From assembly GCF_030813415.1 (NCBI RefSeq), contig NZ_JAUSUF010000005.1, positions 62,001-126,000 of the forward strand: a stretch of 64,000 nucleotides of DNA, given 5' to 3'. This DNA is from Eubacterium multiforme. GTDB lineage: Bacteria > Bacillota > Clostridia > Clostridiales > Clostridiaceae. The translations under genes and the position numbers were made by a program. The notes beneath the pieces are model-generated. The model saw only the letters and a program-made list of their open reading frames with translations, had not been told where the DNA came from and did not search any database. This document shows positions 1 to 7,620 of this stretch, one piece after another (position 1 is the first letter of the stretch; the number at the start of each line of letters is the position of its first letter).

Positions 1-164
1 TTAGAAGAGCTGATGAACTTGCTATGGCAATGGAAGCTAGATGTTATAGAGGTGGCTCTGGAAGAACTAGAATGAAACAATTAAAGTTTACTAAAAATGA
101 CTTAATAGCATGGGGTATATTTTCAATATTATTTATAGCTAGTATAGTTATTAGAATACTTTAA
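1..164 (+). CDS. ecfT: EcfT, energy-coupling factor transporter transmembrane protein (C-terminal end only)
   Basis: Partial gene entering from the left edge. The readable frame (codons from base 3) gives about 53 residues and stops at TAA 162-164. It begins with RRADELAMAMEARCYRGG, a coupling-helix signature of EcfT proteins containing the Ala-Arg-x motif that contacts the EcfA ATPases. A hydrophobic helix (about WGIFSILFIASIVIRIL) forms the C terminus. EcfT joins the two ATPases to a vitamin- or metal-binding S component in the membrane. The order ecfT-truA-rplM-rpsI is the usual Firmicutes arrangement, which supports the call. Only the tail is visible, so length and start cannot be judged. 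Confidence 0.9.
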   Translation, partial: RRADELAMAMEARCYRGGSGRTRMKQLKFTKNDLIAWGIFSILFIASIVIRIL

Positions 165-179
165 TTTTTAGGTGATATT

Positions 180-917
180 ATGAAAAATATAAAGTTAACC
201 ATTGAATATGATGGAACTAATTATTTAGGATGGCAAAAACAAAAGAGTAGTAAAAATACAATTCAAGAAACAATAGAGAAGGCAATAGAGAAAATAGTTA
301 AAAAGGAAGTATCCCTAACAGGAAGTTCAAGAACAGATTCTGGAGTTCATGCAAAGGGTATGGTTGCAAACTTTTTAACAGACAGTAGTGTTCCACCAGA
401 AAGGTTTAGGGAAGCTATAAATACTAAGCTTCCAGATGATATTGCTATAATTAAATCAGAAGAGGTTCCAGAGGAATTCCATGCAAGATATAATAGCAAA
501 GGGAAAACTTACTGTTATACTCTTATTAATAGAATAGAGAAAGTGGCCCTATATAGAAATTATTCATATCACGTAAGGGATATATTAGATATAAAGGCTA
601 TGGAAGAGGCGTGTAAGTACTTTATAGGTAAACATGACTTTAGTGCCTTTAAAAGTAGTGGAAGCTCAGTTAAAACATCAGTTAGAACAATAACTGATTT
701 GCATATAGAAAAAGAAAATGATATTTTAAAAATTTTCGTTACAGCTGATGGTTTTTTGTATAATATGGTAAGAATAATAGTAGGAACTTTAATTGAAGTA
801 GGTAATGGAAAACTAAAGGCTGAAGATATTGAAAACATAATAAATACAGGAAAAAGAGATAAGGCAGGCTTTTGTGTTCCACCAAATGGCCTAATTTTAG
901 AAAAAGTTTATTATTAA
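180..917 (+). CDS. truA: tRNA pseudouridine(38-40) synthase TruA
   Basis: 245 residues, the usual TruA length. It isomerises uridines 38, 39 and 40 in the anticodon arm of tRNAs. The catalytic aspartate is Asp53 in the motif RTDSGVHA (51-58). The N terminus ([13 protein letters not shown]) and the C-terminal segment [17 protein letters not shown] are also typical of TruA. The ATG at 180 follows an AGGTGAT Shine-Dalgarno, 15 bases after the ecfT stop, so it is probably cotranscribed with the ECF transporter genes. No terminator is obvious before the rplM promoter that starts 23 bases after the stop codon. Confidence 0.96.
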   Translation: MKNIKLTIEYDGTNYLGWQKQKSSKNTIQETIEKAIEKIVKKEVSLTGSSRTDSGVHAKGMVANFLTDSSVPPERFREAINTKLPDDIAIIKSEEVPEEFHARYNSKGKTYCYTLINRIEKVALYRNYSYHVRDILDIKAMEEACKYFIGKHDFSAFKSSGSSVKTSVRTITDLHIEKENDILKIFVTADGFLYNMVRIIVGTLIEVGNGKLKAEDIENIINTGKRDKAGFCVPPNGLILEKVYY

Positions 918-939
918 TGAAAAAAATATCTAAAATACA

Positions 940-968
940 TTGACACGCCCGTAAGCGTGTATTATAAT
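940..968 (+). promoter_or_regulatory. Strong sigma-A promoter of rplM-rpsI with an internal inverted repeat
   Basis: TTGACA at 940-945 and TATAAT at 963-968 are separated by exactly 17 bases, a full consensus housekeeping promoter. The spacer contains a perfect 6-base inverted repeat, ACACGC (943-948) and GCGTGT (955-960), with a 6-base centre. It is the only GC-rich stretch nearby. The position suits ribosomal protein expression. A repressor role for the repeat is speculation. Confidence 0.85.
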
Positions 969-1070
969 AATATATGTTTGTTAGAATATTTATGTACATA
1001 AGATCTAGTAAGCTAGTATCTTGACATAAATGCAATATGTAGATATTGCACATCGTAAGTTCAAGGAGGG
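969..1070 (+). promoter_or_regulatory. Candidate L13 leader (ribosomal-protein autoregulatory 5' UTR)
   Basis: The leader between the promoter and rplM folds into two hairpins. The first pairs AAGAT plus CTAG (1000-1008) with CTAG plus ATCTT (1013-1022), with one bulged T. The second is a perfect 8-bp stem, TGCAATAT (1031-1038) and ATATTGCA (1043-1050), with a GTAG loop. The Shine-Dalgarno AAGGAGGG follows at about 1063-1070. A structured L13 leader in front of rplM-rpsI is known from low-GC Gram-positives. Membership in that family is inferred from position and hairpins, not from a covariance search. Confidence 0.6.
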
Positions 1071-1078
1071 AAACATAG

Positions 1079-1513
1079 ATGAAATCATACATTGCAAAAG
1101 CACAAGAAGTTGAAAGAAAATGGTATGTTGTTGATGCTGCTGGTAAGCCACTAGGAAGAGTTGCTAGCCAAGTTGCTTCAATATTAAGAGGAAAAAATAA
1201 GCCAACATTTACACCTAATGTTGACTGCGGAGATTTCGTTATCGTAATCAATGCTGAAAAAGTTGTTTTAACTGGTAAGAAGTTAGATCAAAAAATGATG
1301 AGAAAGCACAGCTTATACGTTGGTGGATTAAAGGAAATTCCATACAGAGAAGTTCTAGAAAAGAAACCAGAATTCGCTTTCGAAGAAGCAGTTAGAAGAA
1401 TGCTTCCAAGTGGTGTTTTAGGAAGAAAAATGTTAAAGAAATTAAATGTAGTAAGAGGTTCAGAACACGGACACGAAGCTCAAAAACCAGAAGTACTAGA
1501 ATTAAAGTACTAA
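1079..1513 (+). CDS. rplM: 50S ribosomal protein L13
   Basis: 144 residues, the standard length for L13 (uL13), an early assembly protein of the large subunit. Recognisable segments are [17 protein letters not shown] near residue 15-31, [14 protein letters not shown], and [18 protein letters not shown] near 105-122. The ATG at 1079 has a near-perfect Shine-Dalgarno (AAGGAGGG) 8 bases upstream. It forms an operon with rpsI 29 bases downstream. Codons are strongly biased, as expected for a highly expressed gene, with arginine almost only AGA. Confidence 0.98.
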   Translation: MKSYIAKAQEVERKWYVVDAAGKPLGRVASQVASILRGKNKPTFTPNVDCGDFVIVINAEKVVLTGKKLDQKMMRKHSLYVGGLKEIPYREVLEKKPEFAFEEAVRRMLPSGVLGRKMLKKLNVVRGSEHGHEAQKPEVLELKY

Positions 1514-1542
1514 TAAGCTGAAGTTCGGGAGGAGGATTTAAA

Positions 1543-1935
1543 ATGGCAAAAGTTCAATACATGGGAACTGGTAGAAGAAAGAAATCAGTTGCAAGAGTAA
1601 GACTAGTACCAGGAAATGGTAAAGTAGTTATCAATAAGAGAGAAATAGAAAACTTTTTTGGTTTAGAAACTTTAAGAGTTATCGTTAACCAACCTTTAGT
1701 TTTAACAGGAACTAAAGATAAATTTGACGTATTAGTTAACGTTCATGGTGGAGGATTCACAGGTCAAGCTGGAGCAATCAGACACGGAATAGCTAGAGCA
1801 TTAGTTAAATCAGACGAAGCTTTAAAGTCAGAATTAAAGAAAGCTGGATTCTTAACTAGAGACCCAAGAATGGTTGAAAGAAAGAAATACGGTCTTAAAA
1901 AAGCAAGAAGAGCTCCACAATTCTCAAAGAGATAA
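1543..1935 (+). CDS. rpsI: 30S ribosomal protein S9
   Basis: 130 residues, the usual S9 (uS9) size. It opens with the [16 protein letters not shown] segment and ends with the conserved basic tail [10 protein letters not shown], whose terminal arginine reaches the P-site tRNA. It follows rplM in the same operon and is closed by a strong terminator 25 bases after the stop. Codon use is highly biased, as in rplM. Confidence 0.98.
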   Translation: MAKVQYMGTGRRKKSVARVRLVPGNGKVVINKREIENFFGLETLRVIVNQPLVLTGTKDKFDVLVNVHGGGFTGQAGAIRHGIARALVKSDEALKSELKKAGFLTRDPRMVERKKYGLKKARRAPQFSKR

Positions 1936-1960
1936 TATTTGGAGTACGATATACGAAAGG

Positions 1961-1989
1961 GAAGAGTTTTATACTCTTCTCTTTTTTTG
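1961..1989 (+). terminator. Rho-independent terminator of rplM-rpsI
   Basis: Perfect 7-bp stem GAAGAGT (1961-1967) and ACTCTTC (1973-1979) with a TTTAT loop, followed by a T-rich tract. Confidence 0.88.
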
Positions 1990-2172
1990 TATAGGAAAAT
2001 ATAAAGCAATAGCAATGGCTTAAATAGAATAAAATATGAAAATAAAATAGAGATAAAACCATTAAATATGATAAAATTGTTCTATAATAAAAGAGATGTT
2101 TATAATAAGATTTCTATTTAAAATAATATTTTTATAAAATTAGATTAATATCTAAAGGAGTTGAGTGCAACG

Positions 2173-2739
2173 ATGTCAAAGACTACAAAAAAAGCTCTTG
2201 CAGCCTCACTTAAAAAGTTGCTTGAATATAAGCCACTTGATAAAATAACTATTATTGATATTGTAGAAGACTGTGAAGTAAACAGACAAACCTTTTACTA
2301 TCATTTTCATGACATATATGATCTTGTTGGATGGGTATTTTTAAATGAATCTGAAAAAGCTATAGATGGTAAAAAGACTTATGATACATGGCAACAAGGA
2401 TTTTTGAAGATTTTCCAATATGCTTTAGAAAATAAAGCTCTTATAACAAATGTTTTTTATTCTATTGCAAGGGAACACTTAGAACGTTATTTATATAATG
2501 AAACATATAATCTTTTAATTGGAGTTGTTAATGAGAGAGCAGTAGGTATGGATGTTAAGGATGAAGACAAGGACTTTATAGCAGATTTTTATAAATTTGC
2601 ATTTGTAGGACTTATGCTTGATTGGATACGTACTGGAATGAAGCAAAATCCAAATACTATTATTGATAGATTAAGTATTCTTATTCAAGGTGATGTTACA
2701 AAGGCTCTCAACAAATATAGAACTGATTATTATATTTAG
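2173..2739 (+). CDS. TetR/AcrR-family regulator (DhaS-like), likely controlling oleate hydratase
   Basis: About 188 residues. The helix-turn-helix lies near residues 26-46 (ITIIDIVEDCEVNRQTFYYHF), followed by a TetR-type C-terminal ligand and dimer domain of the kind found in DhaS-like regulators. A TTG at 2161 abuts the Shine-Dalgarno AAAGGAG (2154-2160) and is too close to be used, so ATG 2173 is taken as the start (12-base spacing). The inverted repeat TTAGAT-TAAT-ATCTAA (2140-2155) just before the Shine-Dalgarno could be an autoregulatory operator. It is separated from the downstream oleate hydratase by its own terminator but has no other neighbour to control. Two of its seven or so arginines use CGT, unlike surrounding genes. 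Confidence 0.85.
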   Translation: MSKTTKKALAASLKKLLEYKPLDKITIIDIVEDCEVNRQTFYYHFHDIYDLVGWVFLNESEKAIDGKKTYDTWQQGFLKIFQYALENKALITNVFYSIAREHLERYLYNETYNLLIGVVNERAVGMDVKDEDKDFIADFYKFAFVGLMLDWIRTGMKQNPNTIIDRLSILIQGDVTKALNKYRTDYYI

Positions 2740-2777
2740 ACAAAAGATTTTATTTGTATAAAGTTTTTACAATATAG

Positions 2778-2814
2778 GAGTAGTGTTTAAAATTTAAACA
2801 CTACTCTTTTTTTG
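2778..2814 (+). terminator. Terminator between the TetR gene and oleate hydratase
   Basis: Perfect 13-bp stem: GAGTAGTGTTTAA (2778-2790) pairs with TTAAACACTACTC (2794-2806), followed by a run of seven T. Oleate hydratase must then start from its own promoter, within 2815-2866, or rely on read-through. Confidence 0.9.
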
Positions 2815-2881
2815 TATATAGTAATGAAATTTAAAGAGAATTATACTATAACCATAAAATGAATTTGGGGAGGTAATCTAT

Positions 2882-4651
2882 ATGTATTATTCAAATGGGA
2901 ATTATGAAGCTTTTGCACATCCAGAAAAGCCAGCTAATGTTGACAAAAAGTCAGCATATATTGTAGGTTCAGGATTAGCTGCATTAGCTACTGCTTGTTT
3001 CCTTGTTCGTGATGGGCAAATGAAGGGGGAAAGAATTCATATATTGGAAGAACTTAATCTACCAGGAGGGGCTTGTGATGGTATAGAAGATAGTGAAAAG
3101 GGCTTTATCATTCGTGGTGGACGTGAAATGGAAAATCATTTTGAATGTTTATGGGACTTATTTAGATCAATTCCATCAATGGAAATAGAAGGAGCATCTG
3201 TCCTTGATGAATATTATTGGTTAAATAAGCATGACCCAAATTATTCACTTATGCGTGCAACTGTAAATCGTGGTGAAGATGCACATACTGATGGAAAGTT
3301 TGGACTTTCAGAAAAAGCTTCAATGGAAATAATAAAATTATTTTTGACAAGGGATGAAGATTTATATGATAAAAAGATAGAAGATGTATTTACAGATGAA
3401 GTTTTTTCATCAAATTTTTGGCTTTATTGGCGTACTATGTTTGCCTTTGAGGAGTGGCATAGTGCTTTAGAAATGAGAAAATACATTCAAAGATTTATTC
3501 ATCATATTGGAGGCCTTCCTAATTTTAAGGCATTAAAGTTTACTAAATATAATCAATATGAATCACTTATAATTCCAATGGTAAAATATTTAGAGAAATA
3601 TGGAGTGAAATTTCAATATAATACAAGAGTTACTAATGTAATTTTTGATATTCAAAAAGATAAAAAAGTTGCAAAACAAATTGTATATATTCATGATGGA
3701 AAAGAAGAGGCTATAAATTTAACTGAAGATGATTTAGTATTTGTTACAAATGGAAGCTGTACAGAAAATTCTTCATTAGGAGATGATAATCATCCTGCAG
3801 AATTTATAATTGAAAATGGAGGCTGCTGGGAACTTTGGAGAAACATTGCAAAGCAAGATCCATCCTTTGGACGTCCAGATAAATTCTGTACAAATACAGA
3901 AAAAACTAATTGGGAATCTGCAACTGTTACTACATTAGATGATAGAATTCCAAAATATATAGAAAAAATATGCAAACGTGATCCTTTTAGTGGAAAGGTT
4001 GTTACAGGAGGAATTGTAACTGCTAAAGATTCAAGTTGGTTAATGAGTTATACTGTAAATCGTCAACCACACTTTAAAAAACAACCAAAGGATGAACTTG
4101 TAGTATGGGTTTATGGCTTATTTACAAATGTTCCAGGAGATTATGTAAAGAAACCTATGAGAGAGTGTACAGGTATTGAAATAACAGAAGAATGGCTTTA
4201 TCATATGGGAGTGCCAGAAGATGAAATACATGATATGGCTACTAAGTCAGCACATTGCGTTCCTTGTATGATGCCATATGTTACTGCATTCTTTATGCCA
4301 ACAACTGAAGGGGATCGTCCTGAAGTTGTTCCAGATGGATGTGTTAATTTTGCATTTATTGGACAATTCGCAGATACAGTAAGAGATACAGTTTTTACAA
4401 CTGAATATTCAGTAAGAACTGCAATGGAAGCTGTATACACATTACTTGATGTAGATCGTGGTGTTCCAGAAGTATTTGCTTCATGCTATGATATTCGTGT
4501 ACTTTTAGATTCTACATCAAAAATGATGGATGGTAAAAAGTTAACTGATTTGAAATTACCTTTGGGTGCAAATATAGCTGAAAAGAAAGTAATGAAAAAA
4601 ATATCAGGAACAGTAATAGAGGAGTTACTAAGAAGATACAATATTATTTAA
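2882..4651 (+). CDS. ohyA: Oleate hydratase (MCRA family, FAD-dependent fatty-acid hydratase)
   Basis: 589 residues, matching the family (about 590). Oleate hydratases add water across the cis-9 double bond of unsaturated fatty acids, making 10-hydroxystearate; in bacteria this detoxifies host or dietary fatty acids. The Rossmann FAD site is at about 26-40 (YIVGSGLAALATACF). The segment RGGREMENHFECLWDLF carries Glu82, which by count matches the water-activating glutamate reported for the Staphylococcus aureus enzyme. The ATG at 2882 has GGGGAGGT 7 bases upstream. About half of its arginines are CGT whereas neighbouring genes use AGA almost exclusively, a sign of acquisition from another lineage. 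It converges on an ABC exporter across an interrupted terminator. Confidence 0.95.
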   Translation: MYYSNGNYEAFAHPEKPANVDKKSAYIVGSGLAALATACFLVRDGQMKGERIHILEELNLPGGACDGIEDSEKGFIIRGGREMENHFECLWDLFRSIPSMEIEGASVLDEYYWLNKHDPNYSLMRATVNRGEDAHTDGKFGLSEKASMEIIKLFLTRDEDLYDKKIEDVFTDEVFSSNFWLYWRTMFAFEEWHSALEMRKYIQRFIHHIGGLPNFKALKFTKYNQYESLIIPMVKYLEKYGVKFQYNTRVTNVIFDIQKDKKVAKQIVYIHDGKEEAINLTEDDLVFVTNGSCTENSSLGDDNHPAEFIIENGGCWELWRNIAKQDPSFGRPDKFCTNTEKTNWESATVTTLDDRIPKYIEKICKRDPFSGKVVTGGIVTAKDSSWLMSYTVNRQPHFKKQPKDELVVWVYGLFTNVPGDYVKKPMRECTGIEITEEWLYHMGVPEDEIHDMATKSAHCVPCMMPYVTAFFMPTTEGDRPEVVPDGCVNFAFIGQFADTVRDTVFTTEYSVRTAMEAVYTLLDVDRGVPEVFASCYDIRVLLDSTSKMMDGKKLTDLKLPLGANIAEKKVMKKISGTVIEELLRRYNII

Positions 4652-4721
4652 TTAGTAATTTAAGTTAAAGGAAAGTAGTATTTTATATATTAAGATAATT
4701 AAATATTCATTTAGATTATAA

Positions 4722-4808
4722 AAAAACCTCTGCAGAATGAACAGACCCCCATAAGTTAGATTTTTAGGTCTAACTTATGGGAGGCACATCAGAAAAACAG
4801 AGGTTTTT
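4722..4808. terminator. Bidirectional terminator split by a 54-base insertion
   Basis: AAAAACCTCTG (4722-4732) and CAGAGGTTTTT (4798-4808) are perfectly complementary over 11 bp and carry A and T tracts on the outside, as in a two-way terminator between convergent genes (ohyA and the ABC permease). The original 8-base loop now holds a 54-base palindromic element. Removing the element and one copy of the GAA repeat restores a compact hairpin. Confidence 0.75.
4738..4791. mobile_element. 54-base IS3-like inverted-repeat element (MITE-like) inserted in a terminator loop
   Basis: The element begins TG and ends CA, as IS3-family ends do. Its two 23-base termini (4738-4760, and the complement of 4769-4791) match at 18 of 23 positions, and the inner 13 are identical: CCCATAAGTTAGA (4748-4760) against TCTAACTTATGGG (4769-4781). 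An 8-base spacer, TTTTTAGG, separates the ends. The direct repeat GAA flanks it (4735-4737 and 4792-4794), the 3-base target duplication expected of the IS150-type branch. It has no coding capacity, so it looks like two IS ends joined. The IS3 assignment rests on the TG/CA ends and the sequence style; no transposase is present in the window. Confidence 0.6.
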
Positions 4809-4866
4809 CTATTTAATAGAATAATTAGAATGTTAATTTACAAAATTGATATTATTAAAAAATCAT

Positions 4867-6519
4867 TTAATATTTGATTTTTTCAACATTAACTTTAAAA
4901 GTTCTATTCCAAAGTAATATTAACAAAATTAAATAAATACCAATTAAAATATAAACACCATAATCTAAAAATGATAAAGAAAAATGAAGTATTCCAGCAA
5001 CTATACTTAAGAAAAATCCAAAAAAGTATATAGCTATACCATCTGTATTACCATTATAAGAAAAGTCATTTGAAAATGGAAAATACTTATCCATTGTTTT
5101 AAATAGTATAAGAGAAACTATTAATAGTGAAAGTATTATAGCTAATAAATTTAAATACATATGGATAGGATATATTATAAAAAATGGTATAAAAGCTAAA
5201 ATCATTGTAGGGAATATTAATCTATAAAATGAACCTTTAAATACACCTTTATAAAGATTAGAGGTATCAGTAAAAGGCACACTTTTATAAATATAAGAGC
5301 CTTTATAGTTTTCTGAATATCTGCACATTAAAGGAACTGGTGCAAGTACAAATAGCTGAATATATAAAGCAAAATAAGCTTTTGAAGTACTTAACTCATA
5401 TATAGCATTGTGAATAGATGAAAAATCATCAATTCCAATAAATAAAAATAGGAAAGGAAAGAAAACAGCCATAGCTAAATTAGGGTATGTTTTAAGCTTA
5501 AAGGTTCTCTCACTTCTTATTATATTTACAGTAAAATTAAAGAAATTTCTTTCAGTAGGATTTTTACATATAAGTTTACTAAGTTTAAAGGAAAATGGAA
5601 TTTTATCTGTTCCTTTATAGCTATTATTATTTAATTTTTGAATATAATCTTCAAAGGAATTAGAAATCTTAAAATAAATAATTATAGATAAAATTGGTAA
5701 AATTACAGCAAGTGCTGTACAAATTATTAAAAAGTTATTTGTATGCCCTGAATCAATTATTTGTAAGGGGGCAGCAAACCAAGATGAAGGTAACAAGTAG
5801 GGTAAAAGACTACTTGGAGATTCTAAAGTATTTACATCAATAAAGTTAAATATTCTTCCAACAAGTTGATAAAATATCATAATACCAACAGATAAAATTA
5901 TTTGAACAAAGTTTATTATGTCCTTTAGTTTTTCACCATCAAAAAACTTTAATATTAAAAAATAAATAAAGGTAGTTAAAAGTATCATAAATAATGTTAC
6001 TAAAATAATTTCTACTATAAAAATTAAGGTAAAAACTATTCCATATCGTATAGAAGCAATAATAGAAAGTCCACAAAGGGCTAAAGTTATTTGAAGTATG
6101 TAAATAAATATATGAGTAATTTTTGCTGCACTTATAGTTTTGGAGCTTATGGCTTTTGTACTTAAAATATTTTTGTCACGAACATCTAATAAAACATAAG
6201 AGAAGTCAGATATAAATACAGTACCTATAAAAAACATAAACATTCCAAAAAACACAGACATTTGAACAAATATATTAAGTTTAATAACTATCATAAGAGC
6301 CAAGAAGAAACCAAAGAAAGCATAAAAAAACAGTGCCGTAGTTAATTTATTTTCTTTATTCTTAATATTTTTATTATCATTTAATATAGTAGGAGTTCTT
6401 CTACAGTCCATAGTTAACTTTGTATAAATTATGAGTCTCATAGTATCATAATCTACACCGAATTTCTCATAAATATGTTTAAACTTATCTAATATTTTTA
6501 AAGACTTAAAATTTTTCAT
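4867..6519 (-). CDS. ABC exporter permease subunit (large ABC-2-like)
   Basis: 550 residues with roughly twelve hydrophobic segments alternating with short basic loops. It starts 3 bases after the stop of the ATPase gene and was presumably made from the same transcript. The N-terminal region (KILDKFKHIYEKFGVDYDTM) is cytosolic, and a short charged stretch near 270-330 separates two membrane halves. The substrate is unknown. Large two-gene exporters of this type in Clostridia are usually annotated only as ABC-2 permeases. Its 3' end faces oleate hydratase across the split terminator. Confidence 0.8.
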   Translation of the reverse strand: MKNFKSLKILDKFKHIYEKFGVDYDTMRLIIYTKLTMDCRRTPTILNDNKNIKNKENKLTTALFFYAFFGFFLALMIVIKLNIFVQMSVFFGMFMFFIGTVFISDFSYVLLDVRDKNILSTKAISSKTISAAKITHIFIYILQITLALCGLSIIASIRYGIVFTLIFIVEIILVTLFMILLTTFIYFLILKFFDGEKLKDIINFVQIILSVGIMIFYQLVGRIFNFIDVNTLESPSSLLPYLLPSSWFAAPLQIIDSGHTNNFLIICTALAVILPILSIIIYFKISNSFEDYIQKLNNNSYKGTDKIPFSFKLSKLICKNPTERNFFNFTVNIIRSERTFKLKTYPNLAMAVFFPFLFLFIGIDDFSSIHNAIYELSTSKAYFALYIQLFVLAPVPLMCRYSENYKGSYIYKSVPFTDTSNLYKGVFKGSFYRLIFPTMILAFIPFFIIYPIHMYLNLLAIILSLLIVSLILFKTMDKYFPFSNDFSYNGNTDGIAIYFFGFFLSIVAGILHFSLSFLDYGVYILIGIYLILLILLWNRTFKVNVEKIKY

Positions 6520-6522
6520 AAG

Positions 6523-7305
6523 TTACGCTCCTTTAATTATATTAGTAAATTCTTCAGCAAGTTTTGCATGTCCTGTAAATCCAGTTAAATCATTAAATAT
6601 ACTTTCTAAAGAACCATCATTAGAAGCTGCTTTTAAATCTTCAAAGCTACCATCAGCAGAAATTAAACCATCGTTTAAAAGAACTATTCTATTACTTATT
6701 TTTTCAACAACATCCATTATGTGAGAAGAATAAAATATAGTTTTACCTTCTTTAGCTAAAGTAGCTAGAATTTCTTTTATTATCATTACACTATTTGCAT
6801 CTAAACCATTTAAAGGCTCATCTAAAAATAAAATATCTGGATTATGAAGAAGACTTGCTATTAATAATATCTTTTGCTTCATTCCTTTTGAATAACTAGA
6901 TATTCTAGAATTTCTAGCATCACTTATGCCTAAAATTTTCATTAGAGCCTTGGCTTTAAAAAGAGAATCATCATAACTTAACCCATAAAGTTGTCCAACA
7001 AAGGTTAAATATTCATTAGCTGTTAGAGAATCATAAATATCTGCAATTTCAGGAACATAACCTATTTTCTTTTTATAATTAATATTATCAGAAATATTTT
7101 CCCCCATAACTTCAATAGTTCCCGTGTATCCAGTTATTAATCCTAAAATAATTTTAACAGTAGTGCTTTTACCAGCACCGTTAGAACCTATGTAACCTAT
7201 AATTTCCCCTTCATGAATATCTAAGTTTATTCCTTTTAAAACCTCCTTTGATCCAAAGTTCATTTTTAAATCCCTAATTTTTAAGACCACATTATTATTT
7301 TTCAA
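6523..7305 (-). CDS. ABC transporter ATP-binding protein (exporter type)
   Basis: 260 residues. The Walker A site is GSNGAGKST (about 40-48), the signature region is YSKGMKQK, Walker B is ILFLDEPLNGLD and the H-loop is YSSHIMDVVEK; all are intact, so it should hydrolyse ATP. It drives the permease encoded immediately downstream. The start is TTG (complement of 7303-7305) with AAGGAGG 7 bases upstream, the best-placed initiation site. The substrate is unknown. Confidence 0.9.
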   Translation of the reverse strand: MKNNNVVLKIRDLKMNFGSKEVLKGINLDIHEGEIIGYIGSNGAGKSTTVKIILGLITGYTGTIEVMGENISDNINYKKKIGYVPEIADIYDSLTANEYLTFVGQLYGLSYDDSLFKAKALMKILGISDARNSRISSYSKGMKQKILLIASLLHNPDILFLDEPLNGLDANSVMIIKEILATLAKEGKTIFYSSHIMDVVEKISNRIVLLNDGLISADGSFEDLKAASNDGSLESIFNDLTGFTGHAKLAEEFTNIIKGA

Positions 7306-7620
7306 ATATAAATCCTCCTTCTATTTGTAAAGTAAGTTATAAAAAGTATATCATGACAAATATTTATATGAATTTATAAATAAGAATATATACAAAAAGT
7401 TTACAGAATATGAAGCAATGTACATATTATTAGGCATTTATAATAAAAATTTATTTTACAAAATAGATTTGGAATAAAAAGTAAGGTTATATTAAAAGTA
7501 GGTTAAAAAGTAGGAATAAATATTAACAAATATTAATAAATAATGTACAATTGGAATATAAAATTAAGAAAAAACGATAAATTTGTTAAATAAATTTTTT
7601 TAAAGCATGGAGGAAAAAGG
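7306..7620. other. 315-base divergent intergenic region
   Basis: Very AT-rich spacer between the divergently transcribed ABC ATPase and Na/phosphate transporter genes. It holds the two Shine-Dalgarno sites and a loose TTAACA / TTAATA direct repeat (7523-7528 and 7533-7538) with a 10-base period. No hairpin, gene or clear consensus promoter was found. Confidence 0.5.

Noticed and set aside
739-1251. 170-codon minus-strand frame across truA and rplM
   Set aside because: Covers a consensus promoter and two well-known genes on the other strand; no coding signal of its own.
7523-7538. TTAACA/TTAATA repeat as a Pho box before the Na/phosphate transporter
   Set aside because: Only two imperfect half sites in AT-rich DNA; no clear promoter placed against it.
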